NCBI RefSeq assembly: GCF_900096765.1
Contig: NZ_LT615228.1
Coordinates: 1,370,669-1,434,668, forward strand
Source: Polynucleobacter necessarius
Lineage (GTDB): Bacteria; Pseudomonadota; Gammaproteobacteria; Burkholderiales; Burkholderiaceae
Direction of reading: 5' to 3'
DNA length: 64,000 bases
Shown in pieces: positions 36,604 to 46,064 of the stretch. The notes beneath the pieces are model-generated. The model ran no database searches. It saw only the letters and a list, made by a program, of their open reading frames with translations, and had not been told where the DNA came from. How positions within the stretch are numbered: position 1 is the first letter of the stretch; each line of letters begins with the position of its first letter. Position numbers and translations under genes: made by a program.

Positions 36604-37686
36604 TTACAGATCTCTTGTATTTCGCAACATCCAAATAAACGCCATTGGCAACCACATCACAGATACCCACTGCATCAGATCATTAAAATGCAGTAGTCTT
36701 CCCTGATGCCAATGTCTTAACGTAAGGATGAAATAGGGATTATCGGGCAATAAATTAATCAGGATGGTTGCGGTTAGCAAACAGATAAATGCCAAACCGT
36801 ATTTGACCTTGATCGAGAAACGTAAGACCCAACGCAAAATCAGTGTTGCTAAAAGCATCCCCCAACATGCGCCTGTAGTAAGCCAAATCAAGCTAAATTC
36901 CCCACCAAACTGAAGCGCAGTGAATAAAATTTTTAACAATACGGTGATACCCAATAGCCCGTTAAGAATTTGCCATTGAGGAGCCTTTGCACGCATGCCC
37001 AAGGATAGTAAAAGAGCCACGCCCACCCAACAAAGGCCAGTAATTAGGGTTTCTTGAACCATTTGATTAATCACCGTTGTGCCCCAGTCGATTGAACCAA
37101 ATGCAACGTGACCCCAAACCCCCACTCCCAGCCATGAACTTTGCGGATAAATCTGCGACCAAGGAAACAATAAACAAAGCGCGCAGGTTGCCCAATTCAA
37201 ACCAAACCATTGGTCAAAACGTCTACGAAGCGCACTTCCTGAAAGCCATTGAGGCCCCAGTGGAATTGCGAGCAAGCCACCCAATAAGCCACCAAAACCA
37301 TTGGCCCACCAATCCATCAAGCTTGGGATGCGAGTTGGCAACCAAGTTTGCAATGACTCCACACTAAATGCCAAAAGCGCACTCAATCCAAAGGCAATGG
37401 CTAATGCGACGAAATTACGCCATCGTGGATAGGCAGCAAAGACCACTAAAAATCCAAATGGAATATAGGCCAAGATATTTACTGATACATCAAAAAGAGT
37501 GATGAAGCGTGGCAAAGGGGCATCTAACCAAGCCATAGGTGAGATGCCATTTTGAAAATCAAAGTCAAATGGATTGAGGCTTACATACACAATCAGTAAG
37601 GCATACATTAAGCCAGTTGCCCTAGCCAAAGGCATGGCCTGCAGGGGCCATGTCAATTTACGCGGACGCTGATGTTTTTGGTGCAT
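36604..37686 (-). CDS. VanZ-family membrane protein
   Basis: 360-residue integral membrane protein with roughly eight to ten helices. The N-terminal half fits the VanZ-like fold: LIVYVSLNPFDF, FDVSVNILAYIPFGFL and FSVESLQTWLPTRIPSLMDWWANGFGGLLG, with the conserved acidic and polar residues at the helix ends. A four- to five-helix C-terminal part has no clear assignment. Function of these proteins in Gram-negative bacteria is unknown. Divergent from birA with a 37-base gap. Confidence 0.88.
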   Translation of the reverse strand: MHQKHQRPRKLTWPLQAMPLARATGLMYALLIVYVSLNPFDFDFQNGISPMAWLDAPLPRFITLFDVSVNILAYIPFGFLVVFAAYPRWRNFVALAIAFGLSALLAFSVESLQTWLPTRIPSLMDWWANGFGGLLGGLLAIPLGPQWLSGSALRRRFDQWFGLNWATCALCLLFPWSQIYPQSSWLGVGVWGHVAFGSIDWGTTVINQMVQETLITGLCWVGVALLLSLGMRAKAPQWQILNGLLGITVLLKILFTALQFGGEFSLIWLTTGACWGMLLATLILRWVLRFSIKVKYGLAFICLLTATILINLLPDNPYFILTLRHWHQGRLLHFNDLMQWVSVMWLPMAFIWMLRNTRDL

Positions 37687-37723
37687 TCCACAATTCTAGG
37701 TCAGACCTTTCTACAATGGCTAA

Positions 37724-38521
37724 ATGACTGCCAATTGCACACTTGAACGTGTTGCTGAAACTAGATCTACCAATGACGATCTATTGGAGCGCTGGCGCTC
37801 GGGACAGCTAATTGACCCAGTAGCCCGTATTGCCCATAAGCAGACTGCTGGTAAGGGCCGTGCGGGTCGCGTATGGCTTGCAAATCCCGAGGATTCCATC
37901 TGTTTTTCCTTAGCCTTTCCATTTCGTAGAAGCCCGGCCGAGCTTAGCGGCCTCAGTCTGCTGGCAGGAATTGCCGTTATCGCAGGAATTGCAAAAGCTT
38001 GTAGTCTCAGCCAAGCTCAGCTGCATGACTTGGGCCTACGCCTGAAATGGCCCAATGATTTACTACTTAATAATGCAAAACTGGGTGGGATATTGATTGA
38101 AGGGGGTCAATCCAAAGTAGGAGATCCTACGTGGATGATTATCGGGATTGGGCTCAACTTGCGTAACGCGCGTGCGATCGAAATGAATTTAAATCAAGGC
38201 GACCTCAAAGTTAGCTCACTAGAGACCCTTCTTCAAGGCCATGCAACACTGCCTGAGGGGGACTATTTGTGGCTGACGCTTTTAGATTCATTAGAGCAGC
38301 ACCTCAAACTATTTGATGAGCAAGGGTTTGGTTTTTATCAAGCTGAGTGGATGAAATGGGATGCTTTTGCAAATGAAAAAGTATGCATCTTTGGATCAGG
38401 AAAGGAATCTATCCATGGAATTGCAAAAGGCGTTGATTCCACTGGCGCCCTACTAATCGAGCGAGAAAATAAAACGATCGTAATTTATGCTGGTGATGTA
38501 TCCCTGAGGAATCAATCGTGA
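37724..38521 (+). CDS. birA: Biotin-[acetyl-CoA-carboxylase] ligase
   Basis: Activates biotin with ATP and attaches it to the biotin carboxyl carrier protein. The 265-residue protein is the short form without the N-terminal DNA-binding domain of E. coli BirA, so it probably is not a repressor. It carries the SGKGRAGR-type loop (AGKGRAGRVW), LRLKWPNDLLL and KLGGILIEG. Stop overlaps coaX start by four bases. Confidence 0.94.
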   Translation: MTANCTLERVAETRSTNDDLLERWRSGQLIDPVARIAHKQTAGKGRAGRVWLANPEDSICFSLAFPFRRSPAELSGLSLLAGIAVIAGIAKACSLSQAQLHDLGLRLKWPNDLLLNNAKLGGILIEGGQSKVGDPTWMIIGIGLNLRNARAIEMNLNQGDLKVSSLETLLQGHATLPEGDYLWLTLLDSLEQHLKLFDEQGFGFYQAEWMKWDAFANEKVCIFGSGKESIHGIAKGVDSTGALLIERENKTIVIYAGDVSLRNQS

Positions 38522-39327
38522 GTATTTATTTAATATTTGATGTGGGCAATACACGCCTGAAGTGGGCCTCCGTTGAATCCACTCAACAACCAGCAGATCA
38601 ACAAAAAAAGTTGTGGGCCTACTCGGGATCTATCGGCAGCAAATCTTTAACGTCTGCCGAGCATCGAGCCGAGTTGGCAAACTATATTGCAAAGACATTG
38701 CCAAAACCCAGTCTAATTGGGTTTAGTTGTGTTGCTGGAAGTGAGGCGATTACTAACCTCAAATTACTTTTTCCGCAGTGGTCAGATGTCCCTTGGAAGC
38801 AACTGAGCGGTGATAGCGCCTATGATGGCATTCGCACTCTTTACCAAGACCCTAGCAAGCTAGGAGCGGATCGCTGGGCTGCCATTATTGGAGCGCGTGC
38901 GTTATCCAAAACCACCACTCTCATAGTTAATGCTGGCACAGCGACGACCATTGATTTACTGGGCTCAAATGGTGTGCACTACGGCGGTTGGATTTTGCCT
39001 GGCCTAGGATTGATGCAAAAAAGTCTAGAGGATAACACCGCACAACTGCCTTTAGCGGTTCGAGAAAATGAACGCCATGGCTTTGGTAAATCAACCAATG
39101 ATGCCATTATTGGCGGATGTGATGCCGCGCAAATAGGCGCCATTCAATATGCACTCGAGATTGCAAAAGAAATGCATCAACCAGTAGAAAAAATTTGGCT
39201 CGATGGCGGCAATGCAAAAATTTTGGCCGCGCAATTAAAACAATCAGGCATATTAAATGCAATTACCTTTGAACCAATCGAGGGTTTAGTTCTGCGTGGT
39301 GTATGGGCTTGGCTAATTCAGAGCTAG
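38518..39327 (+). CDS. coaX: Type III pantothenate kinase
   Basis: First step of coenzyme A synthesis; the type III enzyme is insensitive to CoA feedback. The 269-residue protein has the actin-fold phosphate motif FDVGNTRLKWA (about 7-17), LGADRWAAIIGA, NAGTATTIDLL and the C-terminal GGNAK. birA-coaX is a common gene pair. It converges on the following gene, with 11 bases between stops. Confidence 0.96.
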   Translation: MSIYLIFDVGNTRLKWASVESTQQPADQQKKLWAYSGSIGSKSLTSAEHRAELANYIAKTLPKPSLIGFSCVAGSEAITNLKLLFPQWSDVPWKQLSGDSAYDGIRTLYQDPSKLGADRWAAIIGARALSKTTTLIVNAGTATTIDLLGSNGVHYGGWILPGLGLMQKSLEDNTAQLPLAVRENERHGFGKSTNDAIIGGCDAAQIGAIQYALEIAKEMHQPVEKIWLDGGNAKILAAQLKQSGILNAITFEPIEGLVLRGVWAWLIQS

Positions 39328-39338
39328 CCAAAAACCCC

Positions 39339-39827
39339 TTAAGAACGAATTTTTCCCAAGAGCTTAGTAGTAGACCGCTCATATATAAATGGGATTGCAA
39401 TGGCTTTGCCACCCCATGTTTTTACTAACTGCGTCTCTGCGAGCGCATCGATCTCATAATCTCCACCCTTAACATAGATATCTGGCCGAATTTTTTCAAT
39501 CAGATTGACTGGGGTCTTCTCAGCAAATAGAACTACCATATCAACACTCTCAAGAGCCGCCAATAGAGCCTGACGATCTGCCTCAGAATTAATCGGTCGA
39601 TCATCACCTTTACCCAGCATCTTGACTGAAGCGTCTGAGTTCACGCCCACCATAAGGCTCGCTCCTAAAGCACGCGCCTGAGCCAAATAACTTGCATGTC
39701 CTCGATGCAAGATATCAAAGACCCCATTTGTAAAAACTAGGGGGCGCGGCAATTGAGCGACACGAGCCTCCAGCTGCTCTAAAAGGCAAACCTTAGACTC
39801 AAAAGAGGGTGATGACAATGAGCTCAT
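39339..39827 (-). CDS. rfaE2: D-glycero-beta-D-manno-heptose 1-phosphate adenylyltransferase
   Basis: Makes ADP-heptose for the lipopolysaccharide core. The 162-residue protein corresponds to the adenylyltransferase half only (HldE C-terminal domain), a split form; the kinase half is not in this window. Motifs are FTNGVFDILHRGHASYL with the nucleotidyltransferase HxGH site and the KGGDYEIDALAE segment. Intact. Confidence 0.94.
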   Translation of the reverse strand: MSSLSSPSFESKVCLLEQLEARVAQLPRPLVFTNGVFDILHRGHASYLAQARALGASLMVGVNSDASVKMLGKGDDRPINSEADRQALLAALESVDMVVLFAEKTPVNLIEKIRPDIYVKGGDYEIDALAETQLVKTWGGKAIAIPFIYERSTTKLLGKIRS

Positions 39828-39916
39828 ATTGCAATATTAATGGCTTTCGCTAATGCCCTGCGATATTACCCAGAATGTCTTAGACTTGGCACTCCAAACC
39901 CATTAAAAGGCGCAGT

Positions 39917-40498
39917 ATGTTCCGCTTAATGTCTTTATGCTTATCTGGCTGGCTTTTTGTCTTTTTACTACTAGCGCCCAGTATCCAGGCTGCTAATGCA
40001 GCGCCCAACTGCAGTCCACTGCTTTCACATACTTTTCCGCGCCTGCAAGATGAGGCCCCCCAAAATCTATGTCAATACCAAGGCAAGGTGATTTTGGTAG
40101 TCAATACAGCTAGCTTTTGCAGTTTTACAAGCCAATACGAAGGCCTTGAAAAGATTTATGCCAAATACAAAGATAAGGGCTTCGTAGTGCTCGGCTTTCC
40201 TTCCAACGATTTTGGACAACAAGAGCCTGGTAGCAATAAAGAAATTGCAGACTTTTGCAAAAACACTTATGACGTCAAGTTCCCCATGTTTGCGAAGAGC
40301 ACTGTTTCTGGAAACAATCCAAATCCGCTCTTCAAAATGTTGATTGGCAAAACAGGAACTACTCCAAAATGGAACTTTTATAAATACTTAATCGACCGGA
40401 ACGGCAACGTTATTGATTCTTTTGGAAGCATGACTAAACCAACCAGTAGCAGTATTACTGAAGCAATTGAGAAGCTCTTAGGAGAAAAAGCGCAGTGA
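39917..40498 (+). CDS. Exported glutathione peroxidase family protein
   Basis: 193 residues with a signal peptide (about 1-25, WLFVFLLLAPSIQAANA) and a thiol peroxidase domain. The active-site Cys lies in VNTASFCSFTSQYEGLE (usual form has KCGFT), with the Gln-type segment GFPSNDFGQQEPG and the Trp site TPKWNFYKYLI. Likely detoxifies peroxides in the periplasm; despite the family name many members use thioredoxin. First gene of a five-gene plus-strand operon; its end overlaps the next gene by four bases. Confidence 0.93.
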   Translation: MFRLMSLCLSGWLFVFLLLAPSIQAANAAPNCSPLLSHTFPRLQDEAPQNLCQYQGKVILVVNTASFCSFTSQYEGLEKIYAKYKDKGFVVLGFPSNDFGQQEPGSNKEIADFCKNTYDVKFPMFAKSTVSGNNPNPLFKMLIGKTGTTPKWNFYKYLIDRNGNVIDSFGSMTKPTSSSITEAIEKLLGEKAQ

Positions 40499-41883
40499 GC
40501 AAAAATAGAATTGCCATAATTGGCGCCGGAATTTCTGGCCTAGGCTGTGCATATGCATTACGGCAACACCAGGAAATTGATGTGACAGTATATGAAGGCG
40601 GCGACCATATTGGTGGCCACAGTAATACCGTTGATTTCAATTGCAAGATCGGAAATAAAGAAATCACTCATGGTGTTGATACTGGCTTTCTCGTATTCAA
40701 TCGCAAAACTTATCCGCGCTTAGTCAGACTATTTGAAGAAATTGGCGCGCCAGTTGCCCCATCTGAAATGTCGTTTTCTGTATCGATTGATGTTTCTGAA
40801 AAAAATCCAGCTCATCCAAAAATTGAATGGGCCGGAAACGATCTCAATTCATTCTTTGGGCAAAGATCTAATCTACTCTCAGGCTCTTTTTGGCGCATGG
40901 CGTATGACATCTTGCGCTTTAATCGCTCAGCTACCAAGCTTGCACAGGAACAAATTGATGCAGGCCATCATTACAAGCAACCGGATGAAACCATTGCTAA
41001 GTTCTTAGATCGAAATCGTTTTAGTCAAAGCTTTAGAGAGAATTACTTTCTACCAATGATTGGGGCTATTTGGTCATGCTCAGTCGAGCAGATGTTGGAA
41101 TTTCCGATTCAGACCATGATTCGCTTTTGCCACAATCATGGTTTATTACAAATCCAAAACCGGCCACAGTGGCTCACCATTCAAGGTGGCTCCAGAGAGT
41201 ATGTCAAACGCATTGTGAGCGAACTCACCAAGCACCACGTCGCCATCAAACGAGAATCTGTACTTCGTGTAAATGCGGCTCAAGATGAAAGTTCACAAAT
41301 GGAAGTAATTACACCCTCAGGGTCTGTATGGTTTGATGAAGTGGTGATGGCGTGCCATAGCGATCAGTCCCTAGATCTTGTGCATGGCATCAATCAAGAG
41401 GCCAGAAATATATTGGCAGCAATTCCTTACCAAAAGAATCGTGCCATTTTGCATACTGATACGCGCTTTTTGCCAGCAGCAAAACGTTGTTGGGCGGCCT
41501 GGAACTACACTGCCAAGTCTGGAACTGCGCCTTCCTCTAAGCAACATGTGAGCGTAAATTACCTTATCAACCGCTTACAACCATTACCAAATGAGCTGGC
41601 AAATACCCAAATTATTGTTAGCCTAAATCCATCAACTGATCCTGATCCACGTTTAGTGCATCAAGAAATTCATTACTCTCACCCAGTATTTGATATGAGC
41701 GCTATTCAGGCGCAACAGGAATTGCCACTCATCCAGGGAAGCTCTTCTATGTGGTACTGCGGCGCCTGGACTGGCTTTGGATTTCATGAGGACGGCTTAC
41801 GATCTGGCGAATTAGTAGCAGAAGCATTAATTGAGAGCATTCGCTCCCCACTCAAATCGACGCCAGCACAAGATACGCAGTAA
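40495..41883 (+). CDS. NAD(P)/FAD-dependent oxidoreductase (amine oxidase-like, COG2907)
   Basis: 462 residues with an N-terminal FAD-binding motif, IAIIGAGISGLGCAYAL (about 5-21), and HGVDTGFLVFNRKTYPRL, WSCSVEQML, and near the C terminus WTGFGFHEDGLRSGELVAEAL, the FAD-contact region of flavin amine oxidases. Members are found with DUF1365 and Cfa in many proteobacteria and are linked to modified fatty acid synthesis or to stress from singlet oxygen. The exact reaction here is unknown. Confidence 0.9.
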   Translation: MSKNRIAIIGAGISGLGCAYALRQHQEIDVTVYEGGDHIGGHSNTVDFNCKIGNKEITHGVDTGFLVFNRKTYPRLVRLFEEIGAPVAPSEMSFSVSIDVSEKNPAHPKIEWAGNDLNSFFGQRSNLLSGSFWRMAYDILRFNRSATKLAQEQIDAGHHYKQPDETIAKFLDRNRFSQSFRENYFLPMIGAIWSCSVEQMLEFPIQTMIRFCHNHGLLQIQNRPQWLTIQGGSREYVKRIVSELTKHHVAIKRESVLRVNAAQDESSQMEVITPSGSVWFDEVVMACHSDQSLDLVHGINQEARNILAAIPYQKNRAILHTDTRFLPAAKRCWAAWNYTAKSGTAPSSKQHVSVNYLINRLQPLPNELANTQIIVSLNPSTDPDPRLVHQEIHYSHPVFDMSAIQAQQELPLIQGSSSMWYCGAWTGFGFHEDGLRSGELVAEALIESIRSPLKSTPAQDTQ

Positions 41884-42669
41884 ATGAATCAGGCAAAGAT
41901 TAACTTTGGGGTGGTAAAACATCGGCGGATAAGGCCTGCTGATAATTCATTTGGGTATGGCGTATTTACCGTATCCATCCCAATGCGCTCTCGCAAAGAA
42001 AATCCAAACCTCTTAAGCAATTTCGGGCTCAAAGATAATCGATTGGGTCTCTTTTCATTCTTTGACAAAGATCATGGTCAAGGAGGAGTTGGTAGCCTCG
42101 CATGGATTGAAAATATTTTGCGCGAACATCGCCTTGGAAATATTGATGGTGAGATTTGGCTACAGACCTTCCCCAGAGTCTTGGGTTATGTCTTTAATCC
42201 TGTGAGCTTTTGGATTTGCACGAGAGCAGACGGCAAGGTTCAAGCTGTCCTAGCCGAAGTCAATAACACCTTTGGTGAGCGACACTGCTATTTATTACAC
42301 AAGGACTCTGGTGAACCGCTCCAGTCTGGTGAGACACTTTCGAGCAATAAAGTATTTCATGTATCGCCTTTTTGCGAGGTACGCGGGGAGTATCACTTTC
42401 GCTTTTTATTTACCCAAGATAGCCAATCTAAAAAAAATTCTGTTGCCCGTATTGAGTTACACGAAGATGGGCAACCCTTAATCAATACCAGCGTTAGCGG
42501 GCTTAGTCGTCCACTGACACATTCGGCACTGTATTTAGCCTTTCTTCGCTACCCGCTCATGAGTCTTGGTGTTATCTTTAGAATTCACTGGCAAGCATTA
42601 AAATTATGGCTAAAAGGTGTACCCTTTCACTCAAAGCCCAAACCACCAGAATTCGAAATCAGCCGATGA
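41884..42669 (+). CDS. DUF1365 protein
   Basis: 261-residue protein of the DUF1365 family. Typical features are the start [43 protein letters not shown] and [12 protein letters not shown]. The start follows directly on the preceding stop codon. It is nearly always found with the FAD oxidoreductase and Cfa, so it probably acts in the same lipid pathway; its chemistry is not established. Intact. Confidence 0.9.
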   Translation: MNQAKINFGVVKHRRIRPADNSFGYGVFTVSIPMRSRKENPNLLSNFGLKDNRLGLFSFFDKDHGQGGVGSLAWIENILREHRLGNIDGEIWLQTFPRVLGYVFNPVSFWICTRADGKVQAVLAEVNNTFGERHCYLLHKDSGEPLQSGETLSSNKVFHVSPFCEVRGEYHFRFLFTQDSQSKKNSVARIELHEDGQPLINTSVSGLSRPLTHSALYLAFLRYPLMSLGVIFRIHWQALKLWLKGVPFHSKPKPPEFEISR

Positions 42670-43958
42670 ATCGCCCTGGACAAACGCTGCTCTCGCGACT
42701 TAATTTCTCGAGACCACAAGTATTAACTCAGCAATCGCCTCAATATAAGCTTAGCGTGCAATCGCTATTGGGTATTTTGTCAAAACTTCAGAGTGGACAT
42801 CTCACACTCACACTACCTAATGGTGAGCTTAAAGAGTTTGGCAAACGCACAGATTCTTTAAATGCAGATATTCAAATCTTGGATTGGTCTGTCTTCAAGC
42901 AAGTCATGTCTCATGGTGATATTGGTTTTGCAGAAAGTTATATTCGCGGTCAGTGGAATACTTCGGATTTAAAAGCCCTCTTAGAGCTTGCGATACGCAA
43001 TCGCACGACTCTTGAAAAAGCGATTTATGGTAACTGGCTTGGATCTACCGTCTATCGTATTAAGCACTGGCTTAGAGATAACTCCAAAGCTGGCAGCCGC
43101 AAGAATATCCATGCCCACTATGACCTTGGCAATGCCTTCTACAGCCTCTGATTAGATCCGACTATGAGCTATTCCAGTGCCTGGTTCTCGGAAGGCGATA
43201 AACAAAGTCTGAGAGATGCCCAGCGCGCCAAAATTAGACGTATTTTGCAATCCCTACAAACCAAGCCTGGAGACCATATTCTGGAAATAGGTTGTGGCTG
43301 GGGTGGAGTGATGGAAGAGGCTCTCCTAAGTGAACGAGCGATTACCGGTCTTACTCTTTCCACTGAACAAAAGGCTTTTGCAGAGGAACGACTGAGCAAA
43401 ATTAACCAACAATTAAGCAATCCAAAACGATTTGAACTTCGCCTTCAAGACTATCGGGATTGTAAAGAGCAGTTTTCTGGAATCGCTTCTGTAGAAATGT
43501 TCGAAGCTGTTGGTGAAAAGCATTGGCCTGAGTATTTCCGAACCATTGCCAAATGTTTAAAGTCAGGCGGTAAGGCATGCATCCAAACCATTGTGATTGC
43601 TGAAGAGTTGTTTGATCGTTATCGTCACAATACAGACTTTATCCAGCAATATGTTTTCCCTGGAGGAATGCTCCCTTCGCGCGCTAGCTTTAAAGCGTGT
43701 GCAGCTAAAGCAGGCTTACAAATTGAAGATGAATTTGCATTTGGTAAAGACTACGCCAAGACCTTGTGCCTCTGGCGCGATAGCTTTAACCAGAAATTAG
43801 AGGAAGTTCGCCAACTGGGTTTTGATGAGGCGTTTATCAGACTTTGGAACTTCTATCTCATGTACTGTGCGGCTGGATTTTCAGAGCACAATATTGACGT
43901 GGTGCAGTTCACTCTGAGCCATCAAACTACATCATCCCCGGACATGTCAACACCATGA
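42666..43958 (+). pseudogene. cfa: Cyclopropane-fatty-acyl-phospholipid synthase family, in-frame stop
   Basis: SAM-dependent enzyme that modifies unsaturated acyl chains in membrane phospholipids. The ATG overlaps the DUF1365 stop (ATGA). N-terminal and catalytic parts are in the same frame but split by TGA at 43149-43151, in HYDLGNAFYSL-stop-LDPTMSYSSAWF, where the family has Trp; a single G to A change (TGG to TGA) explains it. Downstream are the SAM motif HILEIGCGWGG and the FEAVGEKHWPEYF active-site segment. Readthrough length would be 430 residues. A fragment could start at the Met after the stop (43164), but would lack about 160 N-terminal residues. Confidence 0.9.
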
Positions 43959-44731
43959 AACAAAGCGGCATCAGCACTTATTCAGGAAAACGTGTTTGGC
44001 TAATTGGCGCATCAAGTGGCATCGGTGAGGCCTGTGCCAAATCCCTGATTGGGCAAGGCGCTAAAGTTGCCCTCTCGAGCAGAAGAATTGAGCGTTTAAA
44101 TAGCATTGCCCAGCAAGCTGACGTCAATCAAACCATGGTTATTCCGCTAGATGTAACGAATCATGAACAGCTAAGCAATGCATATCAAGCGATTATCAAT
44201 ACTTGGGATGGCATCGATATATTACTCTTTGTATCTGGAGTCTATGTACCCTTACGTGCGGATCACTTTGATTACAAGATTGCTGAACAGACCATCAATG
44301 CCAACTTGCTTGGACCAATGCGCGCCACAGCAATAGTATTACCCGACATGCTCTCAAAGCATAGCGGTCATATTGCGATTGTTGGAAGTGTTGCAGGATA
44401 CAGCGGCTTGCCTAAGGCACTGGCTTATGGCCCAAGTAAAGCGGCTATCATCAATTTTTGTGAAACGCTGTACTATGATTTGCTCCCCACTGGGGTTAGC
44501 GTACATATGATTTCACCAGGGTTTGTTGCGACCGAAGCGACCGCCCAAAATGACTTTGAGATGCCTGCACTGATTAGCGCGAGCCAAGCAGCTACTGAAA
44601 TTTTGAAGGGCATGCAAAAGGGAGAATTTGATATTCACTTTCCTAAACGATTCTCAGGGTTCTTAAAGTTCCTCAGAATCCTGCCCTATCCAATCTACTT
44701 CTGGATTGTGCGTCGTTTCGTTCGAATCTAA
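43955..44731 (+). CDS. SDR-family NAD(P)-dependent oxidoreductase
   Basis: 258-residue short-chain dehydrogenase. It has the cofactor motif VWLIGASSGIGEACAKSL (about 14-31), NANLLGPMRAT, and the catalytic triad Ser (GSVAGYSGLPKA) with YGPSK (Tyr and Lys). Overlaps cfa by four bases and is the last gene of this operon. C-terminal residues (PYPIYFWIVRRFV) look membrane-associated. Substrate unknown, probably a lipid-pathway intermediate. Confidence 0.92.
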   Translation: MKQSGISTYSGKRVWLIGASSGIGEACAKSLIGQGAKVALSSRRIERLNSIAQQADVNQTMVIPLDVTNHEQLSNAYQAIINTWDGIDILLFVSGVYVPLRADHFDYKIAEQTINANLLGPMRATAIVLPDMLSKHSGHIAIVGSVAGYSGLPKALAYGPSKAAIINFCETLYYDLLPTGVSVHMISPGFVATEATAQNDFEMPALISASQAATEILKGMQKGEFDIHFPKRFSGFLKFLRILPYPIYFWIVRRFVRI

Positions 44732-44758
44732 TCAGCAACGCGCAGTAGAGTAAATTTG

Positions 44759-45403
44759 CTATTTGTATTTATCTTTGCGAATTTTTTCTTCGAGATAATC
44801 CATAACCGTAATTGCTTTAGCTTTAGTGCCTGCAATGGAAGGTGAAGTGACGTATTTACCCTGCATCACAATTGTTGGAACACCATCAATACGATAAGCT
44901 TCGGATAACTGACGGGCATTTCTGGCTTTAGATACCACTGCAAAAGAACGATAGGTCGCCAAGAATGTGTTTCGATCGATACCTTGAGAAGCTGCCCAAT
45001 CCGCAATTTCTGACTCGGCAAGGAGGCGCTTATTTTCTTTATGCATGGCGTACATCACCTTCTCATTTAAGGCGTCACCTTTGCCCATTGCTTCCAGCGT
45101 ATAAAACAATTGGCTATGCGGTAAAAAGTCATCACGAAACGCCACTGGTACCCTTTTAAATACCACGTCTTTAGGCTGGCGCTTTACCCAGCTGCTGAGC
45201 TCTGGCTCAAAGTCGTAGCAATGCGGGCAGCCGTACCAAAAGAATTCGATCACTTCGACTTTGCCCTTAGTTTCTACTGGCTGAGGAACAGGCAGGATGC
45301 GATAGTCAAAACCTTCTTTTATTTTTTGTGCCTGTGCACTAGTAATGCCACATAAAATTGTGAATACGAATAAGGTAAATACTCTTTTGCTCAATGAGAT
45401 CAT
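44759..45403 (-). CDS. dsbA: Thiol:disulfide interchange protein DsbA
   Basis: Periplasmic oxidase that forms disulfide bonds. The 214-residue protein has a signal peptide (about 9-25) and the active site FFWYGCPHCYDFEP (Cys59, Cys62). The cis-Pro region is VDGVPTIV-like (IDGVPTIVMQGKYV). It ends the minus-strand group argS, SPOR protein, dsbA, an order typical of betaproteobacteria. Intact. Confidence 0.96.
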   Translation of the reverse strand: MISLSKRVFTLFVFTILCGITSAQAQKIKEGFDYRILPVPQPVETKGKVEVIEFFWYGCPHCYDFEPELSSWVKRQPKDVVFKRVPVAFRDDFLPHSQLFYTLEAMGKGDALNEKVMYAMHKENKRLLAESEIADWAASQGIDRNTFLATYRSFAVVSKARNARQLSEAYRIDGVPTIVMQGKYVTSPSIAGTKAKAITVMDYLEEKIRKDKYK

Positions 45404-45408
45404 GATGT

Positions 45409-46029
45409 TTATTTGCTAGATTTAATGAGAGCAGCTTTAATGCCCATGCCATTTAATTTATCGCGCGCAGGATTGCTTTCTTCTACGCTGCTATATGGAC
45501 CAGAACGAACACGCCACAGTGTATTGCCGTCACTGGTCACTTCGCTTAATTGCGTTTGAATCCCCTGAATAGCTAAGGCGGCCTTTTGTGCATCGGCATC
45601 TGTGCGTTTATTAAATGCCCCTACTTGTAAAAAATAGACGATCTCTCCCTTGGGTGATGTTGGAGCAGTCGTATCGGCAGACTTCTTACCATTGACTAAA
45701 TCACCAATTGGGTCTGATGTTGCAGGCTCAAGTGCCTTACCCTGCAAAGGCTTATTTAAATCAGGCTGCTCAGCTGAAGCTGCGGAATCGCCCTCAGTTG
45801 GGGTGGCAGAAGGCTTAATCGTTAAAGGTAAATTTGGTGCACGAACTCCCGGCCTTTCTTGAGGAGTATTTTTGGAAAGGTAAAACGCAATCATGAATGC
45901 AATACCCAAACCGACACCCAGGCCAACAATAAAACCCAAGATAGTGCCGCCCCGTTGCGAATTGCTCTGCACAAGGCTATGGTCATCGCGCTTCATGAAG
46001 CCAGCTTGTTGATTCGGTTTTGTCATCAT
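45409..46029 (-). CDS. SPOR-domain membrane protein
   Basis: 206 residues: a cytosolic N terminus, one membrane helix (about residues 28-49, ILGFIVGLGVGLGIAFMIAFYL), a Pro/Ser/Thr-rich linker and a C-terminal SPOR domain (YFLQVGAFNKRTDADAQKAAL..., to SSK). SPOR domains bind denuded peptidoglycan glycan strands at the division septum, so a role in cell division is likely (FtsN-like). Six bases before dsbA. An alternative start is Met13 (MKRDDHSLV). Confidence 0.9.
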   Translation of the reverse strand: MMTKPNQQAGFMKRDDHSLVQSNSQRGGTILGFIVGLGVGLGIAFMIAFYLSKNTPQERPGVRAPNLPLTIKPSATPTEGDSAASAEQPDLNKPLQGKALEPATSDPIGDLVNGKKSADTTAPTSPKGEIVYFLQVGAFNKRTDADAQKAALAIQGIQTQLSEVTSDGNTLWRVRSGPYSSVEESNPARDKLNGMGIKAALIKSSK

Positions 46030-46064
46030 TTCCTCATCTTACCTATTCACTTCATACTTTGCTA

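Noticed and set aside
43149..43151. TGA read as tryptophan (altered genetic code)
   Set aside because: Other genes use TGG for Trp and TGA as a normal stop (for example ctaA, gshB region and DUF1365 stops), so recoding is not supported.
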